Shown here piece by piece: positions 34,033 to 45,034 of a stretch of DNA of 64,000 bases. Both the position numbers and the translations under genes were made by a program. This stretch comes from Notamacropus eugenii. Taxonomy: Eukaryota; Chordata; Mammalia; Diprotodontia; Macropodidae. The notes under the pieces were generated by a model that saw only the letters and a program-made list of their open reading frames with translations, ran no database searches and was not told the DNA's origin. The stretch lies in contig NC_092872.1 of NCBI RefSeq assembly GCF_028372415.1, positions 390,994,853 to 391,058,852 of the forward strand, read 5' to 3'. Position 1 is the first letter of the stretch. Each line of letters opens with the position of its first letter.

Positions 34033-35264
34033 TTTTTCAGTTTAATTTATTTTGCTATTGATGTTTTTAAAAATTACATTTAATTTTTATATTTTTCTTC
34101 TGTTTAGAATCTTTGCAAATGAAATTTGCTTACATTTATTTTTATTTGGAGGCAGGGTTTATGACCTCTTGTTGATAATAAAATTTAAGTTTACTGGATA
34201 TGTGACTTTGAGTTGCACCTTATGTTCCTTTGCTCTCCAGAAAGCCAATATTCTACTCTCTCCTAAGATTTCTCTGTGAGTCCAGAATAGTATTATTGTA
34301 TTCAATTTTTTCTTTCCTTTATATGTCAGTTTTCTGATTATTTGCAGAATTTGTTATTTGTCATTGGAAATATAAAATTTAGCCTCTGTGTCTTGCAGTT
34401 TACAACACAAAATTTTGTCACTGCTATTTTATGGAAACAATGCAGATTCTTTCAATTTTCAGTCAGCACTTTGTTTTCTGTATTCAGAAGTTCTGGATAG
34501 ATTTCTTACACTATAGTTTTCAGGCTTTTCAATTTGTTGTGTTTTTGGAGACTCAAGATCTTTAAGTTTTTTCTACATATGCTGCTTCTGAAATTGTTTT
34601 ATTTTATTTTTATACAGATAATATATTCCTTTCAAGTTATTGCTTTTTGATTCTCCTCCTTCAAAGTGTCTTTTATATCTGGATATTTGCATATCCAATC
34701 AATTGTTCTCTCTCCTTCCTTTCTTTGGAGAGCTCCACTGCTGCGAATTCCAGTTTTTCCTAGTCTGCAAATTGTTTCTTTTGGACAGGCCATGCATTCT
34801 TTTTCCATATTTTGAATATATTGGGAGCATCTTATTACTCTATGATTTTGGGGGAATCCACAGGATGTTTTGTTTCATCAAATATTGACTGATTTTTTCT
34901 TTGCCTTGTAATGTTTATTCAAAAATATTTTGAATTGTTTATATGTTCTTGATTCCACCTTTCCTTGTATTATTAATCTTTCCTATTGGTTTATCTATTT
35001 GTTCTTTAGGTATTTAACTGAATATTCTTCCCCCTCAGATATCTAGTAATGTTAATCTTTTCCCTTCATATCCCTCACTTTTTGATTCCTTTTTTTTTTT
35101 CCAAGGCATTTCTCCTAAAGGCTGTACTTCAAAGTTGTCTCAGTCTTCTCCCATATTAGAAACTTATTTTTTTATAAGCCTCAGTTCCTGATCCAAATGA
35201 GTTTTGGGGGGTAGAATTGACTCCATCTGGTTGGTAGTTCCTTTTCTTTTTAGGACTAAATGAA
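32746..35264. other. No gene; T-rich, with (AC)n at 33,985-34,030
   Basis: The 113-codon frame at 33,307-33,648 is in pyrimidine-rich DNA without a domain. The T-rich stretch 34,040-35,260 could be the antisense of an old LINE ORF, but no specific match was found. The AC array has about 23 units. Confidence 0.4.
33985..34030 (+). repeat. (AC)n microsatellite
   Basis: Uninterrupted AC array, about 23 units. Confidence 0.95.
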
Positions 35265-35340
35265 AAAATATTGACAAAGTGCTTTGCACACTGCCTGGAA
35301 CACAGTAAGCACATCATAAGTACTTCTCATCTCTTTCTCC
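35265..35340 (+). mobile_element. MIR-type SINE 3' fragment
   Basis: 'gacaaagtgctttgcacact', 'gcctggaacacagtaagcac' and 'ataagtacttctcat' match the 3' part of MIR-like SINEs. Confidence 0.55.
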
Positions 35341-36049
35341 TCCGTCCACTTTTACTCCTTCTGTTCTCTATCAAACTAGGATTGTAGTAGAATGTGCTGC
35401 TGCTTCAGGGAGAGAGGGAATTCCAGTTTTCTATACCCCTACCTTCCCTTTGGGCGTGGAGTAAGAAGAAGAGTTGAGTTTTGTTTCATGTTACATCTGA
35501 ATGGTGAGGTGAGTGCAGGAGCAGACTGTCTTGAACAAGACTGAAGCAGCATTAAGGCTATTGCATATTGGGTCCTATAGCAGAAGTCCTCAGTGTTAGG
35601 CATCAGGGATTAGCCTTCTCTGTTTTTAATTTATCATGTTGTTACTTCATTAGAATTCTTGGTATTTTAACCTATACAATTGCATTTATTTTATTTCTTG
35701 AACCTGATTTTTTATGTTGGAAGCTTTAAGAAGTCATAGAAATTGGGGGTGGGGAGATCCAATCTTCTATTTTATTGTCAAACTGCTTGAACAAGAAATA
35801 AAAGAAAAAAATAGTCATATATCATGAGGCAAAATATTGCACAAGCAACAATGCCTCAAAAAAAAAAAAAGAGGAATGCAGAGGAGAACAAGACAGTTAA
35901 ATGTTGATCTGCTGTTCAGAGATTAAGCAAGTTACCATTCCTTACCTCACAACATAATATGAGAAATACTTTTTTAAAAAAAAAATCCTACATTATGCTA
36001 TTTTTTTTTATTTGAGAGTTCTAATTTATAATCAATAGACATGCACAGA
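35341..36049. other. No gene recognised
   Basis: Unassigned DNA with several A or T homopolymers (for example about 35,858-35,870 and 36,001-36,009). Confidence 0.5.
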
Positions 36050-38090
36050 ACAGTCAAGGTGGTGGAGCGAGAAGTCATCAATTTAACTTCAGCTTTCCTA
36101 AAACCTCTTTTTTAAAAGATATTTTTAAAAAAGTGCCAAACTGAATTCTCAGTGGGAAAGTCATGATAAAGTCACAGTGAATCAGTTTTGCACCTCAGGG
36201 AAACTTAGGAATGCAAAGAGAGGTCTACAAATACTGTGGTAGAAGCTTGCCCAAAATACAACTATAGAAGTGACAGTTTTGGCAATAGCAGCAGTGGTGG
36301 GGAACAGCCTAGCTTTGAAGTCAGTAAGGACATTGAAAACCTGGAGGTTTTCTATAGTATGAAATCCAGAAATCAGGGAATTTCTATACTGTGACTGGGA
36401 GCAGAAACAGGATCTATACAGTAGCCCATTATCCAGTACTAGGTCATAGTTCCAGAGTGGAGTGGTATAGACATGGTTAAAAGGGAGTAGAGGACTTATC
36501 TACATAAGGACCACAGCATAAACCAGTTTGACTTTGATGAGAACTTTCCCCAGAGCATACCACTTTGGAAGCACTGAAAACAGAGGCCATGAACTATGAA
36601 AGGAGCAAAAGTATATAAAAGTATAAAAGTATATAAAAGACAGAATCTTAGGTGAGTCATTCCCACCCCTCCCCAGAGGTTACCTCAAAACAAAGTCAAG
36701 AAATAGGCTGAAAAAATGAGCAAATAAAGAAAAAAAATCATGATTGTAAAAAAGTTACCAAGGTGGCAGAGAAGTCCAAGACATAAATATAGAAGAACAC
36801 AATGACTTGAAAACAGCTACAAGAAAAGTCTCAAAGAAAAATGCAGATTGAACACAAGCCAACAGGGATTCCTAAAAGATTTAAAGAGAGTTTTTTTTTC
36901 TTTTAAAAAAGAAAAAGATGATTTTTTAACTCTATTAAAAGCTGTAGAGAAAGATTGGGAGAAAATTATAACTTTCAAAGAAAATTATTAAAAGAGAATT
37001 AATAATTTGGTAAACGAAAAAGGTACAAAAAATGAAGAAAATAACTCCTTGAAGATTAGAAATGACCAAATTATAAAAGAGGTACAAAACCATACTGAAT
37101 AAAATTAGTGCTTAAAAATGTTAATTGGTCAAATGAAAACTAATGATTCTATGAGACATCAAGAAACAATTATACAAAGTCCAAAGTCTCAAAGAGAAAG
37201 TAGAAGAAAACGTAAAATATTGCATTAAAAAAGCAACCCACCTGGAAAGTACATTAAAGAGAGATAATTTAAGAATTACTCTACTAATGAAAGTTGTTTT
37301 CATAAATAAAGAATCTACACAACATATTTCAAGAAATTACAAAGGGAAACTGCTCAGATATCTTACAATTAGAAGCAAAAGTGGGAATTAAAAGAATTCA
37401 CAAGTCACCTCTTGAAAAAGTAAACCACAATAGTATTATAGCCAAAATCTAGTGCTATCAGATCACAGAGAAAATACTGCAAGCAGCCAAAAAGAAGTAA
37501 TTGAAATACCATGGAACCATAGTCATAAGGAGAAGGCTTGGAATATGGTATTCCAGGCAGCAAATAATCTAGGATTATAACCAAGAATAATAACCAAGAA
37601 TAACCTATCTGAGCAAAACTGAGTATAATCCTGTGAGGAATGGGAAAATGGAAATTTAATGAAATAGGGGGTTTTTAATTATTCCCTATGAAATGACCAA
37701 AGCTGAAAGAAAAGAAAAGATATTCAAATACAGGATTAAAGGAAAACATAAAAAGATAAGCATGAGTAGGAAATCATAAAAGACTACAATTGAATTGTTC
37801 ACATTCTTAAGTGGGAAGATGCCACATGTAATTCCTACAACTTTTTTTTATCACTAAGGAAGTTAGAGGGAGACTACTTAAGCAGAGGGTTTGGGAATCT
37901 ATCTATCATGTTGAGATGATCTCAATAAAAGAATGGGAGTGTGAGAGTAGGGAAAAGTATTTTACATAAATGAAGTACACAAGGAACTGTGCAAATAGGG
38001 AAGGTGAAATTGGCCCAAGGGAGCAGACAATGCTTGAGCCTCACTTTCATCTGAACTGGTTCATGGAGGGAATAATTTGCATATACATAC
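36050..38090 (+). mobile_element. HAL1-like/L1 copy C: 5'UTR, decayed ORF1, start of 3' region
   Basis: Starts with a mutated L1 5' end ('gtcaaggtggtggagcgaga'), runs through the 5'UTR to about 36,720, then ORF1 (about 36,720-37,730), and part of the purine-rich region, which breaks off in a CT/CA/TA microsatellite. ORF1 has many stops. No ORF2 is seen. Confidence 0.65.
36720..37730 (+). pseudogene. L1/HAL1 ORF1 remnant (copy C)
   Basis: Landmarks shared with the ORF1 copies at 9.0 and 43.5 kb include 'tatgagacatcaagaaac', 'gagagataatttaagaatta' and 'cttggaatatggtattccag'. Every frame is broken. Confidence 0.6.
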
Positions 38091-38091
38091 C

Positions 38092-38310
38092 TCTAGTTCT
38101 CTCTCTCTCTCTCTCCCCTCTCTTTGTCTTTGTTTCTCTGGATATGTACATGTATGTATACATACATATACACACATATACATATGTATATAATGCACAT
38201 ACACACACTAGATATATATTACACATACATATATGTATATGTATATAATAGTTAGGCATATACAAATAAATGAATGAAAAAATATGTATGTATGTATATG
38301 TATGGGGCAA
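38092..38310 (+). repeat. Compound CT / CATA / TATG microsatellite
   Basis: A CT array (about 38,096-38,117) followed by mixed ACAT, TATA and GTAT arrays. The paired 92- and 98-codon frames over it are repeat artefacts. Confidence 0.85.
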
Positions 38311-38317
38311 ATTCAGC

Positions 38318-38505
38318 CCCATATATGATATTGCGCAAGTCATTTAACCTTTGTCTGTCTCAGTTTCTTAATCTGTAAAGTGGGGATAGTAATAGCGGCT
38401 GCCTTCCAGAGTTGTAAAGATAAAATGAGATAAGATTTGTACTGTATTTTCCCAAATTTAAAGGGTTACATAAATACTAGCTATTATTATTATTATTATT
38501 TTACC
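38318..38505 (+). mobile_element. MIR-type SINE, 3' part
   Basis: 'gcaagtcatttaacctttgt', 'tctgtaaagtggggatagta', 'aaatgagataagatttgtac' and a terminal ATT array (38,485-38,502). Confidence 0.7.
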
Positions 38506-38514
38506 AACTCCTTG

Positions 38515-38835
38515 TTTTTTGTATCTGTTTCCCCATACCTTCAATGCACTCTTTCTTCATCCCTGCTTTATAGCATACAGGTTTCCTTTAAAACATAATT
38601 TGGTTGCCACATTCTTCCTATAAGAGGCCTTTTCTGACCTCTCCAGCTATTAGCACTTTCTCCCTCTTAAACTTATTTTGTATATACTTTGTAAATCATT
38701 TGCCCATGTAAATACATTCTTGACAGTTGTACTTAAACTCCTTGAAGATTGAAACTGCTATTTTTGCCTTTATATTCTTAGTGCCTAACATAGAGCTTTA
38801 CCATAGCAAGTCTTCAATTTTTGTATGATTAAATT
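38515..38835 (+). mobile_element. L2 3' end
   Basis: 'aggccttttctgacctctcc', 'ttgtatatactttgtaaatc', 'aactccttgaagattgaaac' and 'ttagtgcctaacatagagct' follow L2 3'-end order. Confidence 0.7.
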
Positions 38836-39164
38836 GAATTAAATTCTGCTGTTTAAAAATACTTCCACATAAACAAATCATGCATTAGGAGATGGGGGCA
38901 CTGAACAAAGAATGAAGGATGCTGGAGGTTTTGTTTATTCCTGGTCATTGCACCATCTTGAACAGCTTAACCTTTCTACATCTAAATCTGTCTATAAAAA
39001 GATTAATCAGGTGATAGCTTTCAGAATTATTATGAGCATAGGAGTTATTCTAATTACTATACCTGTTGACACTGACATTTTTCTTATTTTTTTATACCAG
39101 TTCTACTTATATCTCATTCACTGACAACCTTTTGCTTCATTTTTTTTAAGTGAGAAAAAAATCA

Positions 39165-39290
39165 ATTAATGAACCATTATTCATTAAACACCTACTATAT
39201 TCCAGGAATTGTTGTATGTATTGAACTCCTAAGATATGAGTAGAGAGACTTTGCATCCAACATTCAATCATATTTTTTATATTTCACTCA
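39165..39290 (+). repeat. Old dispersed repeat (family not assigned)
   Basis: 'cattaaacacctactatatt' and 'ccaggaattgttgtatgtat' match the shared motif series. Diverged. Confidence 0.5.
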
Positions 39291-40079
39291 ACAATCAACA
39301 TTTTCTGTTGCTTTTGGCAAGTATTTATAATATTATTTTTTTCAAAAGTGTATTAATTATCTGTGACATGGTAAAACTGTATCATTATCAGTAATATATG
39401 TAAAAATTAAAATCATTATCAGTTATATCTCTAAATATCTATTTAGTGGCTATTGTATCCTCCTATGGACTTTTTTTTTCTGGTAAGTTTCTCACAAACT
39501 TACAAATAACCCAGTACTTTCTTATCTTCAAAACATTCTTTTTATGAGAATTTTCTTATTTCCACATCAATTCAAAGTGAATGAATGTATTCATAAGACT
39601 CAGCTAAAGATATAATCATTTAAAAATGCTTTTCCTTTCTAAAAGGTTTTTATCTCATTTTACTGCCCTACTCTCTTAGACTTAGACTCTCTTAGTTATT
39701 TCATTTTTTTACTGCTCAGAAAGCTATGTTACTATAAGTGGAAATACGTTTGTTATTGCTGTAGCAAAACATCATTGTAAGCATTTTTTGTTCTGTTTTA
39801 ATGATAAACTCACAATAACATAAAAGTGGATTAGTGCTATATTTCATTAACATGTTCTTTTCCATTTTACAAATCTTAGTAATTTCTTAATGTGATAATG
39901 TGGAAGGTGAGGATTTTAAATGCTAGCAGCTCTAAATAGATAGTTGGAATGAATGGCAAAGTGGATATAAGGATTTTGAAAGACTAACAAATATAAGATA
40001 AAATAAAAATTGCCTTTATAAAGAAGGTTAATATGGACAATGATATCCAAACATGAGAATACGTGTGAATAGTATATGG
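39291..40079. other. No gene or repeat recognised
   Basis: AT-rich, no frame of note. Possibly unique sequence. Confidence 0.45.
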
Positions 40080-40200
40080 GAATGACAGTGTTGCTTAGGG
40101 ATTGGAGGGCTTATCTTAGATCCAGGAAGATCTAGGTTTAACTCCTCCATCTGACACATACTAGCTGTGTGCCTATGAACAAATCATTTACACACCTGAT
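40080..40200 (+). mobile_element. SINE fragment
   Basis: 'ttgcttagggattggagggc', 'catactagctgtgtgcctat' and 'gaacaaatcatttaca' match the SINE core. It may continue beyond the adjoining LTR near 40,640-40,740. Confidence 0.55.
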
Positions 40201-40204
40201 GTCA

Positions 40205-40615
40205 TGTGGCAACTGTGGTAGATGCAGTTTCACTTACCCTGACACAGTTTCCTCCCCAAACACAACCCCTCAGACAGCTTCCTTGGCCCCAACTTCCTAA
40301 GTGACTTCCCTGGCAAAGCTTCCTTCTTCCACGAAACCAAATTGGCTCCAGCTTTTCTGATTCTTAGCCTCAAGTCAATAAAAAACCCTAAGCATGTGAG
40401 CTCCATACCCCTCAGACTTGCTGAGTGCTAGACACCTTGAGAATACCTATTCCTTAATAACAAACTCATCATATGGTTTTCCAGATGGAGAGAGTGGGGG
40501 CCCACATCCAGGGAAGATACTACATCCTTGTTGAATATCCTTATGAAGTTGTAGCAAAGTAAACCTACTTTTAAAAATGTTCAGTGTCTTTCACCTACCT
40601 CATTTCATCACAACA
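40205..40615 (+). mobile_element. Probable ERV LTR, family C
   Basis: Starts tgtggcaact and could end at ...cacaaca. It has a pyrimidine-rich U3, an aataaaaaacc motif near 40,378 and a GC-shifted downstream part. No target-site duplication was found and it has no second copy here, so both class and ends are tentative. Confidence 0.4.
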
Positions 40616-42094
40616 TAGGACTTAAACTAAAAGGGTTACCTATAACAACAGCTGTCTAGAGCTTTGGATTACAGATGAGTTGCTAATGTGCATTGACTCC
40701 ATCCTAGAAGTCCCCACTAATGAAATCATAGCTATAGTCCCCCTATAACAACCTCTTCTCCCCCCAAAATCTTACCCTTTCAAATGCTTATCTCATATCA
40801 CCTTGTCTAAAGCTCCAGAAGAGAAACAGAAGTGGTTCTCCAGCTTCATAGTGATGGAGTCCCAGTTTGACCCCAGTTTGACTTGTTGTCATATACTCTT
40901 TCTATTACACCATATGTTGCAGTTCCCCTTCACTCACTCAGTTTGTTCCATCAGTTTTGAAAGTATGATGAAGCTAAAGACACTGGATTGGGAGTTTTTG
41001 AGTTCCAATTTTTAGTCCCATCTCTACTATTATCTAGCTAGTTATACTTGCAAATAAACAGTTATAATTGGGGAAGTCATTTCCATTCTTAGGTTAAAAT
41101 TTCTCATCTATAAAATGACCATTTTAACTAAATCCAGATTCATGAGTCTACTTACTACAGATCTGTATTTCACCACATGATGATAATGTGTGTAATATGT
41201 GTCTGTATATATTTGTATTTTTTCCTTATCAAGTTGTGATATTTCTTATTTTTCCTGTGGAAAACAACTCCTAAGCCAGGAAATTCTTACAGTTCTTGAT
41301 TTTCAATTAACATACACAATTGGACGTCTAATGAGTATTAATGATTTCAACTTTACAAGTTAAATTCAGAATAACAAAATATTTCCATGTTAGCCTGCAA
41401 AAGACAACATATATTAGTGATTCAGATACATAAATGAAGTATATAATAAGTTTGTGCTAAGGAAGAAGATGGCAAGCAAGGACAGCCAACCACTGGTAGG
41501 TTTTTGCTTCCTGATTGTACCTTTATTCTCTCAGGGACTGTTGACCAAGTGGCAAACACAGTAGAGTGTTTGTGGTATGCGGTAGAGTCTTAAAATAATA
41601 CAATCTTGTGAAACATTGGAATGAACTTATTTCTTTCTCATGAATCACTAGGATGTAATATTGACTGTCCACAGCTTTGTTTGTTATGGGTGTGACTTGT
41701 GTGTTGGACTGTTCAACTAGGTTTCTTTTATGTCCTGTTTATATAGAATCCAAAAATATATGGCCATTCAGCTGCATGAAGAAAATTTCATGAAGCATAA
41801 CTGAACATAGACATTTATTGTACCTTTACTTAGGACTACATATTTCCCTTGAAATTCCATATTTATGGATTTTTGTGGTAACTGTGGGAGTTTTGTGTCT
41901 TGGTGGAAGAGAGGAGAAATCCAGCTGTAATGAAAGAAGAAAATAAAGGAAAGTATGGCCATACCTTGTTGAGACTGTGTTAATTCTGATGGAATAAAAC
42001 CTAAGGTAGTAATTACTGGAGTTTGATAATAGGCCATGTTTAGTTGGTCCAGAATTGCTCTAGCCATGCTAAAAAAAGCTGGTGCATTCACCTA
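40616..42094. other. No gene recognised
   Basis: Unassigned. The 107-codon minus-strand frame at 41,768-42,091 begins MNAPAFFSMARAI and has no domain that I recognise. Neither flank shows coding context. Confidence 0.4.
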
Positions 42095-42250
42095 GATCTT
42101 TACAAAGCCACAGTAATCCTGTGAGATAAATATTCTAAGCATGTTTACAATTTTTGTGGATGAAAAAGTAGAAGTCTAGAGAAGTCAAGTGACCAAATTC
42201 ACATATTTTAAGAAAAACAATCAGAACTTGAATACCACAATCCTCTAAAA
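42095..42250 (-). mobile_element. MIR-type SINE
   Basis: The plus strand reads 'aatcctgtgagataaatatt', 'agtctagagaagtcaagtga' and 'cagaacttgaatacc', a reversed MIR. Confidence 0.55.
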
Positions 42251-42299
42251 TGAACAAAGCATTAAAGAAAATACATGAGTTTTGATGATGTGGCATCCT

Positions 42300-42390
42300 C
42301 TTGATCAGTCAAACAATTAATAAACAAGTATTTATTAAGCACTGATGATGAACCAAGAACTATTAATAATAAGAAAATAACTAAAACTCA
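42300..42390 (+). repeat. Old dispersed repeat fragment
   Basis: 'aagtatttattaagcactga' and 'tgatgaaccaagaactatta' follow the start of the shared motif series. Confidence 0.4.
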
Positions 42391-42488
42391 GTTTTAGTGT
42401 GGCTAAATTTTTGTTAGTCTGGCTTCTACCACTACCAGTTTAGTTAGAAATTTTTCTTTCACTTTGCAAATTGTCTTTACAAGTTATC

Positions 42489-43250
42489 CTGGGGGGTGGA
42501 GCCAAGATGGCAGAGTAGAAAAATCAGCATACTCTAGTTCTTCCCCCACATCCCATAAAATATCTGTAAAAAATGAATCTCACCAAATTCTAGAGCAGCA
42601 GAAGCCACAGAATGACAGAGTGAAAGAGATTTCCAGCCTAAGGTAACCTGGAAGGCCAACAGGAAAGATCTATTGCACAGGGCACAGAGCAGAGCACAAC
42701 CCTGCCTTGGCCATGTGGCAACCAGAGGAACAGAACCAGAACAGGCCTCAGGGGTGGAATCCCTGTAGCAGGGTTGTCAGATCCCTCAACCCACAAATGG
42801 CAAAGACAGCTTCAAAGGTCAGTGAGAGGACTTTTTCAACTGGACAAGAAGGGAGCAAGGTCCTCCCCTAGCCCTGGCCCCAGGCTGTGGAGGTAGAGAC
42901 AGCAGCAGCAGCAGCAGCAGCAGTGGCAGCAGCAGCATCCATTTGTGGAACCCTCAACGTAAAGCCCCTGGGGAAATTGAAAAACTGATCTGAATCTCAG
43001 CCAGGAGCCTGGTAGTGAGGAGGAACCCTGGCATGGCAAAGCTGGAGTTGGTTGTGGAGAGGGAATTCTACTACTCCCAGATTCTGGGCAGAAAAGTTTT
43101 TGGTTGCTCCCAGAACAATACACAGGCCAGGAGAGGAGTAAACTCCTGTCCCTTGATTGTGCCACCTTGGAGGAACTGAGAACTTAGAGGTCCCCAGAGT
43201 ATACCCTCCTCTTGACAAAGACTGAAAAATCAAATAATTGGCTGGGAAAA
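42489..43250 (+). promoter_or_regulatory. L1-type 5'UTR/promoter of copy D
   Basis: Holds the YY1-like 'gccaagatggcagag' at about 42,501 and a (CAG)n run at 42,899-42,938. GC content is higher than in the flanks. The frames over the CAG run (poly-Cys or poly-Ala type) are artefacts. Confidence 0.5.
42899..42938 (+). repeat. (CAG)n trinucleotide array
   Basis: About 8 CAG units, a GTGG interruption, then more AGC units, inside the L1 5'UTR. Confidence 0.85.
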
Positions 43251-44395
43251 TGCCCTAAAAAGGGAAAAAAATAAGGTTATTGAAGGCTACTTTCTTGGTG
43301 AACAGGTATTTTATTCCATCTTTTTGGATGAGGAAGAACAATGCTTACAATCAGAGGCCTCCAAAATAAATATGCAATGATCTCAGGCTGTGGAAGAGCT
43401 CATAAAGGATTTTGAAAATCAAGTAAGAGAGGTGGAGGAAAAATTGGGAAGAGAAATGAGAGCAGTGCAAGAAAATCATGAAAAGGGAATCAATAGCTTG
43501 CTAAAATAGACCCCCCCCCCCCAAATGCTGAAGAAAATAGCACTTTTAAAAATAGGCTAACTCAATTGGCAAAAGAGGTCCAAAAAGCCAATGAGGAGAA
43601 GAATGCTTTAAAAAGCAGAATTAAACAAATGGAAAAGGAGGTTCAAAAGCTCACTGAAGCAAATAGTTCTTTAAAAATAAGAATGGAGCAGATGGAAGCT
43701 AATGACTTTATGAGAAAACAAGACATTACAAAACAAAACCAAAAGAATAAAAAATGGAAGATAATGTGAAATATCTCATTGGAAAAACAACTGATTTGGA
43801 AAATAGATGCAGGAGAGACAATTTAAAAATTATGGGACTACCTGAAAGTCATGATCAAAAAAAGAGCCTAGACATCATCTTTCATGAAATTATCAAGGAA
43901 AACTGCCCTGAGATTCTAGAACCAGAGGGCAAAATAAATATTGAAAGAATCCACCAATCACCTCCTGAAAGAGATCTGAAAAGACAAACTCCCAGGAATA
44001 TTGTAACCAAATTTCAGAGTTCCCAGGCCAAGGAGAAAATATTACAAGCAGCTAAAAAGAAACAATTTGAGTACTGTGGAAATACAATCAGGTTGACACA
44101 GGATCTGGCAGCTTCTACATTAAGGTATCAAAGGGCTTGGAATATGATATTCCAGAAGTCAAAGGAACTGGGAAAAAAACCAAGAATCAACTACCCAGCA
44201 AAACTGAATATAGTACTTCAGGGGAAAAAATGGTCATTCAATGATATAGAGAACTTTCAAGCATTCTTGATGAAAAGACCAGAACTGAATAGAAAATTTG
44301 ACTTTCAAACACAAGAATCAAGAGAAGCATCAAAAGGTAAACAGGAAAAGGAAATCATAAAGGACTACCTAAAGTTGAACTGTTTACATTTCTAA
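43250..44395 (+). pseudogene. L1/HAL1 ORF1 (copy D), frameshifted
   Basis: Two overlapping open parts: 43,566-43,769 (coiled coil, heptad-like Leu/Lys/Glu) and 43,754-44,395 (213 codons: RRM region with RRDNLKIMGLPE near residue 20, C-terminal domain with NYPAKLN near 150). A frameshift joins them at about 43,754-43,769. Upstream, a C12 run (43,511-43,522) and stops near 43,255 break the N-terminal part. It is closely similar to the ORF1 at 9.0-10.0 kb, so the two belong to related subfamilies. Confidence 0.8.
43511..43522 (+). repeat. Poly(C) run inside ORF1 of copy D
   Basis: Twelve consecutive C where related copies have A-rich sequence. It breaks the ORF1 frame and may be an expansion or an assembly error. 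Confidence 0.8.
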
Positions 44396-44459
44396 ATGTA
44401 AAGATAATATTTGTAACTCCTGAGACTTTTCTCAGTATTTGGGTAGTTGGAGGGAATAT

Positions 44460-44464
44460 GCGCG

Positions 44465-44495
<31 letters not shown>
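44460..44495 (+). repeat. (CG)n(CA)n alternating array
   Basis: About 12 bp of CG repeats directly followed by CA repeats, at the end of copy D. Confidence 0.95.
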
Positions 44496-45034
44496 ATTGT
44501 CAGGCCTAAAGTCTTCCAGGTGTCAGTGGGGAAATTGAGTCAGGAGAATCCTACCTCAGCCCAGGCTGAACAGCTGCTTTCCCACCCTTCCCATGAGATC
44601 ATCTTTTGCAGTTCATACCAGCATCTCACAGGTTTACTGGCATCATGGATTGGAGGCTCTCACCACCTTTTTTGTTATTCATGCTTGGAGTTAGACTCAG
44701 AACAGTCACTTAATAATCCCATAGCTTCTAAAAATGGCAAGTTCCAATAACTAGGTTTCAAATATGATTATAATTTCACTTTGGCTAAGGAACATCTTTT
44801 GAGGCAAGTCTTAAGTGGCTTACATGCCTTGCTATACATGTTCTAGTTCCTGATTAAATAGCAATCATAAAATCAAATTTACAATTAAAGCCTTAACTTT
44901 TCCATCAATGCCAAATTTTACCTGAGGTTACCTTCCTCTAGGAAATTTAGACTAAAATTATTTTCCTCAAACTAAAGATGTCATTGATTTATTCTCGGTA
45001 ATTAATTCAGTCAATTGTTTTAATACTAATTGCT
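44496..45034. other. No gene or repeat recognised
   Basis: Lies between the two inverted HAL1-like copies D and F. The left part (44,496-44,720) is GC-richer and could be LTR-like, but no boundary or poly(A) signal supports this. Confidence 0.35.

Larger units (their letters stand above)
42489..44495 (+). mobile_element. HAL1-like/L1 copy D: 5'UTR and ORF1
   Basis: Begins at the complete L1 5' end ('ggggggtggagccaagatgg'), with a 5'UTR to about 43,250 and an ORF1 to 44,395. It stops at a CG/CA microsatellite soon after ORF1. No ORF2 or L1 3' end follows; 44,496 onward is unrelated. It could be 3'-truncated or recombined. Confidence 0.8.

Noticed and set aside
41768..42091. 107-codon minus-strand frame
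   Set aside because: No domain or repeat match and no neighbouring exon; treated as chance.
42899..42938. CAG array as a coding polyglutamine tract
   Set aside because: It lies in an L1 5'UTR with no supported gene and is short and interrupted.
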